Part shown: positions 1 to 10,583 of the stretch, piece by piece
Layout of the letters: each line of letters opens with the position of its first letter
How positions within the stretch are numbered: the first letter of the stretch is position 1
NCBI GenBank assembly: GCA_037127255.1
Contig: JBANSL010000020.1
Location: 56,147,098 to 56,211,097, forward strand
Length of the DNA: 64,000 bases
Reading direction: 5' to 3'
Origin: Persicaria tinctoria
Lineage: Eukaryota > Streptophyta > Magnoliopsida > Caryophyllales > Polygonaceae
The notes under the pieces: model-generated
Database searches by the model: none
Told to the model about the DNA's origin: nothing
Seen by the model: only the letters and a program-made list of their open reading frames with translations
Made by a program: the position numbers and the translations under genes

Positions 1-13
1 ATTGTGTTAAGAG

Positions 14-769
14 GTGTATTCCTCTTCACCCATTACCTCCCGATTATCGGGTTCACAACAAATTGCTATGGAAATGCTTTCCATGGATTTGCCTATTGAT
101 GACTTAAACATTGTGAAGGGGTTAAGATACAAGGTTATAAAAATGCAACTGTCTTTGGATAGTAAACATTTGCTATATTCATCCACAATAAACAATTCAC
201 CAATCCCCTCTATGGGCAACAAACTACAACTAACTCATTTGGGGCTAACGTTTCTTATTTGGTTTTTTACCCCTTGTATAATTTATGTCATAGCAGACTT
301 TGTCTTGGTTTATTTGTCTTGCTTTGTGCAAAACTACATCCCCGATTGGTGTCGGGTAAAAAACGGGAAGGTGCACTTTGGCCTTTCTCCCCTCACCTCC
401 CGAAAGGGGCTCCAAATAAAAGTGGTTCAGCTGTTTTCTGAAGGAGCTGCTGTCCCTTTGGATGATGAAATGACCCCCCGGGCATATCTAGCTGAGTCAT
501 CGGGTTTTCTCAAGGCTACGGTCATCCCCTGCTGCTTTTTATGCTCGTGGCTTTCTGAATTGATTTCCCCATTGCAGATGCACACCTTGTATGATGAGAA
601 TTGTGTTAATGGACCAGTTCTACCGTGCATGAATTATGGTATTTGTCAAATGGTTAAGTGGAAAGAAAATTATGTTATGTATAAAAATTTTAGTTGGTTT
701 CCATTCTTGGTCTTAGCATGTGTTTCTTCCGTTAAAATAATGTCAAAAGGGATTAATCCTTATAGTTAA
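14..769 (+). CDS. Open frame of unknown nature in the LINE 5' part
   Basis: This frame could encode 251 residues. The middle is hydrophobic (around residues 78-105) and there are several cysteines, but I recognise no family. Its position just before LINE ORF2 makes a remnant of ORF1 possible. The CCHC knuckle or RNA-binding fold expected for plant LINE ORF1 is not visible. It could equally be a chance open frame. Confidence 0.2.
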   Translation: MYSSSPITSRLSGSQQIAMEMLSMDLPIDDLNIVKGLRYKVIKMQLSLDSKHLLYSSTINNSPIPSMGNKLQLTHLGLTFLIWFFTPCIIYVIADFVLVYLSCFVQNYIPDWCRVKNGKVHFGLSPLTSRKGLQIKVVQLFSEGAAVPLDDEMTPRAYLAESSGFLKATVIPCCFLCSWLSELISPLQMHTLYDENCVNGPVLPCMNYGICQMVKWKENYVMYKNFSWFPFLVLACVSSVKIMSKGINPYS

Positions 770-916
770 AAACTCGGTGTTGACTTATATCCCTTGCCCT
801 TGGAGTGGTTTCTACTGTCAACTAACTAGCTTAACGGTAACTACCAAATTAAAACCATAAAAACTCTTCGATTTAAGGACTCCGAAAACTTGTCCTTTAA
901 TCTTCGAATGTTATAA

Positions 917-3900
917 ATGAAGATCTGTTTTTGGAATTGTAGAGGCATAGGAAAAAGAACCTTTTGAACCGAAATTAATTCTTTATGTATAAATGAGCAT
1001 ATCCAAATATTGGCATTAGCATAAACTAAAACAGAATCTACTCCCGATGACAAATGTTGGAAGACCGTTGGTTTCGATGAAGCTGTCTGGTCGCCGGCTC
1101 ATGGGCGATCGGGAGGAATTGGATTATTATGGAAATCTCACCAATTACTAAACATCTCCATTTCTGTGGAAATTCACTTGCCAAGGATTATTGGTCTTCG
1201 TCTTGAGTCTGTTCTCGAAGGGTTCCCTTTTCTTACACTCTTCGTCTACGCCCCTCCGGCCCCTAACGAGAAAGCTTTATTTTGGGAAACATTAACCTTA
1301 ATTGTTAATAACTCAACCATACCTTGTATGGTATTAGGGGACCTAAATGAAATATTATGCAGCGCAGACAAACATGGCGGCGCACCCATCTGTCCGTCCC
1401 GATTCACGAGACTTCGAACCTTCATAAATGAATGTTAGCTCGAGGACCTCCCCACTTTTGGGAATCCATTCACATGGAGGAAAAACCCTGATGAAGATTT
1501 CAACATTCGAGAAAAAATTGATCGGGTGCTTGTTCACCATCGCATTATCGAAAGTTTTCCTAACCTGATTACAAACAATGGGGCTTTCTCTTCATCCGAT
1601 CACTGCCCAATAACAATATCTATTGAAAACAATCCTTCCTTTAAAGCACCACCTTTTAAATTCGAGAATGTATGGTTGCTTAGGAAGGATTTTCGTAACA
1701 TAGTTAAACAGTCCTGGCGGGCTTGTTGCCCTGGTTCAGCTATGTTTCAACTTGTGTTTAAACAAAAAATCCTTAAGAAAAAAGCAAAGGAGTGGAACAG
1801 TTCTACCTTTGGGAATATATTTCGGCAACTAAAAAATGTGGAGACCCAGTTGCTACACATTCAATCCTCACCTCGAGTGAATAATGCACAAATAAAATCT
1901 TGTAAAGAGAAGAATCTTATGAGAAAAAAGGAAAAGCTCCTGCTTTTCCAAAAATCATTTTGGAGCCGGAGAGCCAAATCCAAACATCTTAAGCTGTCGG
2001 ACTCCAACACAGCTTATTTCCACCGCACTGCGATTGGTAGAAGACATAGAAAACAGATTCGCAATATTATCACTTCCGAAGGAACTTTGATTGTGGGTGA
2101 GGAAAATGTCAGAAATGAAATCAAAGACGATTTTGAGAAAAGATTCCGACAAGAGCCTATTGACGACATGCTTCTAGACGAAATGTTAGAATTAATCCAA
2201 CCATCAATAACAACGGAGGAAAATGCTTTCCTTACTCGACATCCATCAAATGGGGAAATAAAAGTTGCTGTCTTCAATTTGGGAAAAAATAAATCTCCAT
2301 GTCCGGATGGATTTACAGCTAAATTCTATAAAAAAAAAATATTGGGATATAGTTGGTGCATCAGTAATTAGAGCTGTAAAATGTTTTTTCCCATTCCGGA
2401 AAAATGCTAAAACAAATTAATCACACATTTATTACCCTTCTTCCAAAAAGAGACAACCCGACTACCACTAGTCACTACCGCCCAATTAGTCTGTGCTCAA
2501 ATATATATAAAATTATATCAAAAATCTTGACAGACAGAATTAAAACAATTATTGGGAAACTTATCCACCCCCTTTAGGGTGCATTTGTGTCAGACAGGGC
2601 TATTCAAGATAATGTTCTAATAGCTCATGAGATCTTCCACTCCTTCCGATCTCGTACGGGTCGTGAGGGATGGCTTGCAATAAAACTAGATATGGAAAAG
2701 GCATATGATAGAGTTGATTGGAATTTCACAAAAAAGGTACTAGAAAAATTTGGGTTCCATGGTACGTTTATTTCATGGGTCATGGAATGTGTTACTTCGG
2801 TATCCTTCTCAGTGCTAGTTAACAACGGCCCTACATACCTGTTCTTTCCATCCAGGGGTCTCCGTCAGGGGGATCCGATATTCCCTTTCTTATTTATCTT
2901 AGGGGCTGAAATTCTGGCACGAAAACTTTCAACTGAAGCAAACCTGGACAAAACCCCCAGTGGTTTTCCTTTTGGGAGAAATGGACCTAGAATCCCGTTC
3001 CTCTCCTTTGCTGATGACATCATTATCTTCTCAAAAGGCAGCGCGGAGGCCGGCCTCAAAGTAAAATCAATAATTGACTCTTACTGTAAAATTTCTGGGC
3101 AAAAAGTAAATTACCATAAATCAAGCTTCCAAGCTACGAAAGGCATATCGAACCATAGGATTCTAGAATTACGCAACTGCTTAAATATTACTAATGAAAA
3201 TTCTTTGGAAAAATATCTGGGTTGTCCGATCATCAATGGTAGAATGAACAAAAACACGTTTGAGGACATCATCTGTAAGTCTAAAGAACAATTGAGCAAA
3301 TGGCGTGCCAATGCCCTATCACAACAGGGGCGCGCAATCTTAATCAACTCCAATTTGTCAGCAAAGCCACTATATACTATGCAAAATTTCATGCTCCCGG
3401 CGGCAATGCACAAAGAACTTGACCAAATCAATCGCACTTTCTTTTGGAATAAGGATCTTCAACATCGGCCGCTTATAAGCTGGGATAGGATTTGTAGGCC
3501 TAAAAAGTGTGGGGGTTTAGGGATTCGGAAATCAAAAGAAATGAATGAGGCCCTCCAGATGAAACTGTTATGGAAAATTCTGGCTGAACCAAATAATGTC
3601 TGGGTCACTCTGATTAGACACAAATACCTTCGTTCTGCCACCATTCTCGAATGCACAAAAACCGGATCCGTCTCTTGGAAATGGTCCAAGCTGACAGCTT
3701 TAACTGATAAATTTAAGACGGGGCTTATATGGTCTGTAGGAAATGGAAAATCAATCAAATTCTGGACTGATAATTGGATAACGACCTCTTCACTGCTATC
3801 TAGAGATAATTGCCCCCAAATCAATAATATGGAAGAAACTGTTAGTGACTACATTATGGGGGGCAGATGGTGGTTGGAAAAGTTACAAAATGCGCTACCT

Positions 3901-4997
3901 AATTGCATAGTAAATGAAATTCTAGACATCCCGCTACCTGCTTCTCATTTTGAGGATCGACTCTACTGGTGGCCGAATCGAGAGGGGTGGTTTTCCACTA
4001 CAAGCGCATACAAATTAATGACTGCTCAATCATCCTTACACTTAGACAACAACGCCTGGATATGGAAGGTGAACATTCCGCCTAAGGTTAAAAATTTCCT
4101 TTGGAAGGTTTCTCAGGATGGGCTCCCAACTGCTTCTAGGCTTTCCTGTAGGGGTGCCTCTATCCCTTCCACGTGTAGTCTATGCAGCGGTGCGGTGGAA
4201 GATGAGGTCCACCTCCTGCTTCAATGTCCCTTCGTACGTTCCATCTACCAATTCCCTTCTCGGGTACAATCAACTATTACAAGCTTGATAGTTCAGTCAC
4301 GCGACATTAAACCTATCCTGTCGTCCATTGGGAACGATCTCAATTCTTCTGCCAAGGAGGTGCTTGCCTTTTCTTGGTGGTTGATCTGGTATATTCGGAA
4401 CAATCATTTGTTTCGGCATGAACCTCTTCCGCAGAAGGACACAGTTTTACGCATAATCAAATCCCATATCGATAACTGGAGGAAAGTCTGTTTAGAGACT
4501 GACCTAGATGAGGATTTTCCCATAGTCCTACATAACTCCAATCCCCCGAAAAGGAAAAAGAATCAAAGAAGGATTGTGTGGCGTAAACCACCAAGGGGCA
4601 CGCTTAAGCTAGATTTTGATGGATCAACGCTAATAAACAATGACAGTACGGCGGACGCCATAATCCGGGACTGGAAAGGTCAACCAATACGGCTCTGTTA
4701 TCAAAAGCTTGGCAAACAAAACCCTCTCAAAGCGGAAGCTCTTGCTCTTGAAATGGGAATCCAACACGTCCTTCAACTACATATTGACAAAATCCACATC
4801 GAATGCGACTCTAGTATAATCATTGACCACTTAAACAGAAAAACTAAATGCCCTTGGGAAATTGAACTAATTTTATCTGATGTACAACTTCTTCTATCGA
4901 CTTTGAAAGAAGTCTCTTTCTCTCATCTGCCCGGGGAGTCGATATTCACAACGATTCAGTTCTTCTAGACCTCATCCGCAAGGATGCTGCCGGGTAG
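917..4997 (+). pseudogene. LINE ORF2: endonuclease, reverse transcriptase, zf-RVT, RNase H (broken)
   Basis: ORF2 makes the protein that nicks target DNA and copies LINE RNA into it. The frame starts at ATG 917 with the endonuclease motif FWNCRGIG. It continues with GDLNEI near 1340 and SDHCPI near 1600. The reverse transcriptase core follows: LDMEKAYDRVDW near 2690, LRQGDP near 2865 and the catalytic FADD near 3010. Next comes a zf-RVT segment (WIWKVNIPPKVKNFLWK, near 4060) and an RNase H domain with LDFDGS, KAEALALEMG and ECDSS (4610-4810). The frame is broken by stops at about 965, 1020, 1436 and 2575. Frameshifts occur after an A-run near 2335, again before 2500, and near 4950. From 2587 to 4968 it stays open over 793 codons, so decay is moderate. 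Confidence 0.9.
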
Positions 4998-5128
4998 AGT
5001 CTCCTCGCCCGAATCCTTTCCTAATCAAAAAAAAAAAAGTAATATCCATATAATATTTTTTACATAACTTTAATAATCTTATAGTTTTCTATTAAATGAG
5101 GAAAACTATGAATTTTAAATGGCAAACC

Positions 5129-5288
5129 CGACGGGAAACCCCGCGGAGAATGCAAATGGGAAAAATTAAGCGGGGACGGGACAGGGACCCGACGGGGATG
5201 GAGACGGGGGACATTTTTCATCCCCGAACGAGGACGGGGGACTTTTTGAAAACAGAGACGGGTACTCCCCGCCCCGTTGCCATCCCTA
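5129..5288. mobile_element. hAT-like MITE fragment (one end only)
   Basis: A GC-rich stretch built of GGGGACGGG-like words, ending in CCGTTGCCATCCCTA. Read in reverse this gives TAGGGATGGCAACGG, a terminus type I know from plant hAT MITEs. The matching opposite terminus is not seen on the left, so this looks like a truncated copy just downstream of the LINE poly(A). Confidence 0.5.
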
Positions 5289-5360
5289 CCAAGAACTCTA
5301 CTTGGAAAACAAGATATTTTTTTTGACCAAACTTCCATCACTTGATCTAAAATCCTGATT

Positions 5361-5447
5361 GAAAGGTCGATATGAAACGGGGCGTTATATCTACACCGCT
5401 AATTTTTACTATTTACATCGCAAATCCACCGCATCTCTATGCGGCGA
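5361..5447 (+). repeat. Left terminal inverted repeat of the 7.6 kb element
   Basis: Aligned with the complement of 12862-12939: GAAAGGT at the edge, then a poorly conserved stretch of about 30 bases. After that come the exact block TAATTTTTACTATTT and a palindromic CACCGCAT...ATGCGG copy. Identity is patchy outside those blocks. Confidence 0.7.
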
Positions 5448-5666
5448 CTTAATCAAATTTTAACCCGACATACCGCATTTACATGCGGTATGTCCGTTGA
5501 CCGTATAAATATACCGCATGTACATGCGGTGGGTTAGGCTAAAACGGAGTCCGTAATATGAGAAACCGGTTGGGTCGAAGTTATCCGAAACCCACCGCAT
5601 GGGTATGCGGTGGTTTTTAAAAATATTTAAAATTTGGGTAAAAAATATACCGCATGGAGATGCGGT
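5428..5666. repeat. Palindromic site cluster 1 (5 copies of ACCGCAT-N4-ATGCGGT)
   Basis: Copies lie at 5428-5445, 5472-5489, 5513-5530, 5594-5611 and 5649-5666. The 7-base arms are nearly constant (copy 1 ends in C instead of T). The 4-base centres differ: CTCT, TTAC, GTAC, GGGT, GGAG. The last copy ends 25 bases before a TATA box and 158 bases before the PMD start codon. Constant arms with a free centre suggest a site bound by a dimeric protein. Confidence 0.85.
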
Positions 5667-5690
5667 ATGTTTTTATCGTTGGGGCCCTAT

Positions 5691-5698
5691 TATAAATA
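5691..5698 (+). promoter_or_regulatory. Likely TATA box of the PMD gene
   Basis: TATAAATA lies 126 bases before the start codon at 5824 and just after palindrome cluster 1. The spacing fits a plant RNA polymerase II core promoter. Confidence 0.55.
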
Positions 5699-5823
5699 GG
5701 CGTGGGGGCCCCAGTTCTCCGACACACCGAATCTTCTCCGATTCCTTTCTTTCCGAGCCCGACTTTTGGTTCCGTCGATCCCCCGTCCCTATTTCTACCA
5801 CCACTTTGTACCCGAGTTTTGAG

Positions 5824-8800
5824 ATGGTGAAGGACAATCGTGGAAAAGCCGCGGCTGATGATAGGGCTGTGCATCGGTCTGAAACCTAACCGAACCGGGC
5901 CGAACCGAACCCGAAAATCTCAAAATTTCAAACCAAAAGCCGAACCGAAAGCATTAGTTTCGGTTTGGTTCGGTTATTTACCGGTTCGGTTTGTGTTCGG
6001 TTCGGTTTTAACATAAATAAACCGAATTTCCATTAAAAAAAATTAAAGTATACAAATATATATATATTATATTTGTATTTATGTGTATATATACACATGT
6101 TCCAATATAAAATATACAAATAATATACTATATATATAGTACATATATATTACATGCAAATACAGTGCATATACACGGTATTAGTGTATATACTAATTAT
6201 TGACCAAAAAAAAGGGTATATATTAATTACATGCAAATACAAATATATATCACATGCAAATATTACAGAATGTGCAAATACAGTGTGTATATACACACTG
6301 ATGATATATATATACATTGTATATGTATATACATAGTAAGTATGTGTGTATTAGTGTATATATAAAGTATACAAATATATATATACACTGCATTTATATA
6401 GTGTATAAAAAAATTCGGTTTAACACAAACCGAACCTAAACCGAACACAAATCGAACCGAAACCGAAAAATGAAAATTCTTGAACCGAAAAACTTCGGTT
6501 AGGTTCGGTTCGGTTCGGTTTGTGTTGGTTCGGCCCAAAAATTCGGTTTGGGCCGAATTATGCACAGCCCTAGCTGATGATGTCGGTCCTTTTTGGAGAC
6601 ATCCGTTACAGGTAACATTTAATGTTTATAAAAATCAATTTGCTTTATTTTTTAACCTGAAGGAAATAGTGTTAACATTTAATTGTTATATATAATGTAG
6701 CCGGAACCCACTATACAGAGGAGGAGGATGACAGATGTACCGCCACAGCTTGAGACACAGACTGAGCCACAACCACAGACTCAGACACAGCCTCAACCTA
6801 AGGTATGTTAAAATCGTTACTAGGTGTAGGGAAATTGAAATCGAATAAGTATATATTTCTGTTTTCTTAGGAATTGATATTATTAGGTTGAAATCATTAA
6901 TAAACCTTTGGAAAATCTTGCAACATTTAGTCAGTCACACGATATAGTATCGTATTCGAGCCATAGGATTCTGTCAAATACTAAGTGTAGGGAAATTGAA
7001 ATCGAATAAGTATATATTTATGTTTTCTTAGGAATGGTTAGTATTAAGATGAAATCAGTAATAAACCTTATGAAAATCTTGCCACATTTAGACAGTCATA
7101 CGATATAGTATTGTAATTGAGCGATAGGATTCTGACAAATATATTTTAATTTACACAGTCCGCGTTATCGAGAAATTTAGGAGAGATGGTGGTTTTGCAA
7201 TCTGCTAGGAGAGCTGCCATTAGGGAGAGACAGACGTTAGAGGATGTATCAGTTCCTATGGAGACGGATAGTGGCGCGGTAGATGATGATACCGAGGCTG
7301 CCGTCAGGGAGAGCCAGACGTTGGAGGATGTTGTGGATCCTCCGGAGAGGGATACTGAGACAGTAGGAGCTGATACTGGGCCATCTTCTCAGTCACGTGT
7401 TGACCAGAGTGACGGTTTGGGGCACACGTCACAGTCGTCTATAGAGACATATCAGAGTCGGTGCATATTGAGCTGGCGTTGATGTCTGACCACACGGATG
7501 ACCCAGTGGTGCAGTCGACCGAAGAGTCTAGTCAAGGCGACCAGGGTATTGAGATGATGGAGGAGTACCTACAAGGGGACCGAGCACGACAGACGGATGA
7601 GCAGTTGCAGACTGGAGCTGACAAAGTGGATGAGTAATTGCAGACTCATCATGACAGTTATCAGGAGTACTTTGGAACTGCGTTTGCGAGCGAACAATTG
7701 AACTCGTATGACGACACGGCACCTCTGCTCGGAGATGTGGGTGTTGGGACGAGTCATGCTCGAGCGGGCGACGAGGAGCCATGGGTCGTTGGGCAGATAG
7801 ATTTTGCGTCGTTCACCCCGGTAGGATCTACGGGTGTAGGGAGGACGCCTGGGAGTCAACATGCGGCGCCATCGTCGACGCCGAGGAGCGCCGCGCCTGA
7901 GCCGATTACCGGGAGTCAGCAGGCGGCGCCATCAGCGACACCTAGGAACTTGGAGGGTGTGCCGATTGCCGAGGGTCATGAGAGGGATGTACGTGGACAG
8001 AGAAGTTCTTTGGCCCCACCTATTGAGTCGGCTGCACTTTCAAGGCATGTGTCGCTGGCCCCCCTCGGCCCGAGCCATGATCCGATGTATGGGGCATCTG
8101 ACGATGTTCGTCAGGACAGGGGAGGAGACCAGGCGGCACAGCCCCCTGTTCGTGTAGTGCAGAGGAGGCGGAGACAGCTTGGCGAGAGCAGTCAGGCAGG
8201 TGGTGCTGGGCAGCATGGCGAGGGGAGTAGTACAGGAGGTGATAGGCAGCATGGCGAGTCTATCAAGACAGGGGTCATTCGGGTTGTTCTGCCTGAATGG
8301 CCAGGGGGGCCACGTACCGTTTCCTTTCTGAGAGACTACGAGACCCACATTGCACAGGCTATTTGGAGACGGGAGGACGCAGCCTTGCGGAGGGGTGTGC
8401 ATGTGCAGAGACGAGGGCAATCGCTGGGCCGGGTAAAGGCGTTGTTGGAGGTTGATGGACGGGAGTCTTGGTTTCCCGCAGTGCGTGAGACTGGGTTCTG
8501 GGACCTGAGAGATTTCGAGTGGAATCATGTGGATCACACTCTGATCAGTGCGTTTGTTGAGCACTGGCACCCCGAGACGAACAGTTTTCACTTCGCATGG
8601 GGAGAGATCACCATCACACTGCACGATGTGTTCTTCATACTTGGCCTTGGTTTGGACGGAGAGAAGTGTATTCACTTGGATGACGTGGGCGCATCGAGGG
8701 ACACAGTTGGGGAGTATTACGGCTTGACTTAGAACGAGCGGACGAGCGCATGGGCCCATGGAGGCCCTACTGTTCAGCTCCTCCTTGAGAAGATAGCACC

Positions 8801-9987
8801 GATGCGACAACGGGTTCGAGATGGCGCCCCACTAGAGCATGATATGGAGTGCATCGTGGGTGTTGTGATGGGGATTATTGCGACTGCGACCTTGTTCATC
8901 GACAAGTCGGGCGGAAGATTGCGTCCGGAGGTGATCCGTAGGTTTATGGATGCAGCGCAGGTGTCGCATCTTTCTATAGCTACAGGGGTCTTGGCGTGCT
9001 TGTACCGGGGATTGGGCGAGGCGACCCGGGAGTTGGCCAAAGACATGGACGGTTGTACAAAACTATTGGAGGTAAATCATTCGTTCTGTGATTATTTATT
9101 TTAGCAGTTTTGTAACTAAGTTATAATGACTATGTTGCTGATAGTATTGTTCCTTTGTAGGTGTGGATATGGTTGCATTTTCCGGTGTTCAAGCCCGGCA
9201 TGACGCTCGATCGGAGGCTAGCCCAGGATCCGCGACGCGGGGTGAGGTACGTCCTGGGGGCGACGCCATTTTCCACTACGGTGACCCGGGATGATAGGCC
9301 TCGCATCGAGCGACTGGATGTTCTGCGGCGGAGGCTGGATGAGACGACTGTCGACGAGGTACAAACACATTTTATATCCGCACTTACATTTGTCATACTA
9401 TAAACTAGATTTTAGTCGTAATAATAATTTCTATTCCATTGCAGATCGAGTTCATGCCATTTGGTAGACACTTGGATTTTGATGGAGATCTGCGTCTGTC
9501 GAGATATAGGGGCATCATCCGGTGGTTGTTCGAGGAGGAGCCATATATGCCGGACCGTGTACTGCGACAGTTTGGTCGGGTTCAGCACATTCCCGCTGAT
9601 CCAATCAGACCTACCATAGTGCACAGACCGAAGTCCGCCAAGTGCAAGAAGGAGGCGTCGTTCCACCCAGCCGACAACCACTGGGCGCACAGGTTCGATC
9701 ATCTTTTCCCCATGGAGGAGTTGCCACGGACCTCTGAAGAGTACCCATATGGCGTGGCCGATGACTATCTGGAGTGGTTACACCGCTATAGTCATCCATA
9801 CCTACTTCCTGACACTCCTCGACACCAGCCCATCATCCCGCCGCCGCCACCCCCGCCGACCATCATCGAGCAGCGTCATCATGCGGCTGGGTTGGAGATT
9901 CAGCGACTCAGGGACCTTGGAGTTAAGTTGACAGCTGCACATCTGGATCGCATCTATGAGCAATTTTGGGGTCCTTCCCCACCGTGA
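5824..9987 (+). pseudogene. Plant mobile domain (PMD, MAIN-like) gene, broken
   Basis: PMD proteins occur as plant host genes (MAIN, MAIL1) and inside transposons; the host members act in silencing and genome stability. My exon model is 5824-5861 plus 6581-6611 (one exon split by a MITE), 6701-6802, 7159-9071, 9161-9358 and 9445-9987. All introns are GT-AG and in phase 0. Exons 2 and 3 give a low-complexity Gln/Pro/Glu-rich leader. The PMD starts near 8480 with WFPAVRETGFWDL, then FHFAWGEITITLHDV and ILGLGLDGE. Exon 4 gives VWIWLHFPVFKPG; exon 5 gives VLRQFGRVQHIP and a Pro run near 9840. Damage: a hAT MITE in exon 1, a frameshift between about 7430 and 7480, and in-frame stops TAA at 7635-7637 and TAG at 8730-8732. 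After each stop the frame resumes with matching PMD sequence. Confidence 0.8.
5862..6572. mobile_element. hAT-type MITE in PMD exon 1, 8-bp target duplication
   Basis: The 711-base insert has terminal inverted repeats TAGGGCTGTGCA / TGCACAGCCCTA. It is flanked by the perfect 8-bp direct repeat GCTGATGA (5854-5861 and 6573-6580). Subterminal regions are rich in CGGTTCGGTT words in opposite orientations. The centre (about 6030-6410) is AT-rich with TATATA runs. There is no coding capacity. Removing it with one repeat copy rejoins the first PMD exon in frame. Confidence 0.95.
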
Positions 9988-10072
9988 CGGTGCGATCTGG
10001 GCTGATGTATGTGGTTGTTCTGTTTGCGGGTAGATGGCTTTTTATTAGATCGAATCTACATAACACTATGTC

Positions 10073-10168
10073 GAAGCGATATAACCTGAGCAACATGCCA
10101 GCGGCCTGCGATTTCAATCAAAAGACACAAATCGCCGGCCGTGGCATGTTGCCTAAGCTATCATCGCT
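10073..10168. repeat. Imperfect hairpin 1 between the two element genes
   Basis: GAAGCGATATAAC...GCAACATGCC...CGGCC..CGATTT is mirrored by AAATCG..GGCCG..GGCATGTTGC...ATCGCT. The loop is near AAAAGACAC. It begins about 85 bases after the PMD stop codon. It might be a 3' end or foldback RNA signal; its function is not shown by the sequence. Confidence 0.55.
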
Positions 10169-10218
10169 ATTGAGCCATGAAAAAAGCATACACACGGATT
10201 TTATTTAATATATGAGAC

Positions 10219-10318
10219 GAAGCGATATAAGCCGTGCAAAATAGTCAAGGGTCAAAAATTTCGATCTGAAGACACAAATCTTTGGCCATGCCTATTTCGC
10301 ACAGATTATCATCGCTTT
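10219..10318. repeat. Imperfect hairpin 2, related to hairpin 1
   Basis: It has the same outer arms (GAAGCGATATAA and ATCATCGCTTTT) and the same loop word GAAGACACAAAT as hairpin 1. The inner stem differs (GTGCAAAATAG / CTATTTCGCAC). The two hairpins are about 50 bases apart, so they look like a diverged duplication. Confidence 0.5.
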
Positions 10319-10369
10319 TCCGCCACGACAAATGTCACAAACCGGCCATGGGGATATATATAGATACAT

Positions 10370-10504
10370 ACCGCATGCTCATGCGGTATGTATCCATCGC
10401 ACAGGTATACGGTGTCCTGAGTACCGTAAACCTATGCGGTGGGCCCACAAATTCAAATAATTCAACACCAACAGTCATCTCGAACCACCGCATAGGTATG
10501 CGGT
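10370..10504. repeat. Palindromic site cluster 2 (3 copies)
   Basis: Copies at 10370-10387, 10423-10440 (left arm ACCGTAA) and 10487-10504. They lie 80-214 bases before the start codon of the transposase relic, mirroring cluster 1 before the PMD gene. A TATATATAG word precedes them at about 10354-10362. Confidence 0.85.
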
Positions 10505-10583
10505 GTTACTGTATAAGAAGTCTTCCGCTCTCAGTTGGAATGCATCCAATCCCCTCACACCTCATCGACGGTCATTTTCTAAT

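Larger units (their letters stand above)
1..5038 (+). mobile_element. L1-type LINE retrotransposon, decayed, 3' end with poly(A)
   Basis: A non-LTR retrotransposon on the plus strand, ending in a run of 12 A at 5027-5038. Endonuclease, reverse transcriptase, zinc-finger and RNase H parts follow in the usual order of plant L1 ORF2 (see 917-4997). The left part (1-916) should be 5' region or ORF1. It holds an open frame at 14-769 that I cannot match to a gag-like protein, and no zinc knuckle is visible. I found no target duplication; the 5' end may lie outside the window. Confidence 0.85.

Noticed and set aside
5096..5341. Short frames on both strands in GC-rich DNA
   Set aside because: They lie in the GGGGACGGG-type MITE fragment.
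7569..8810. Long minus-strand frames opposite the PMD exon
   Set aside because: Shadows of a GC-rich coding exon; the plus strand carries recognisable PMD motifs and splice sites.
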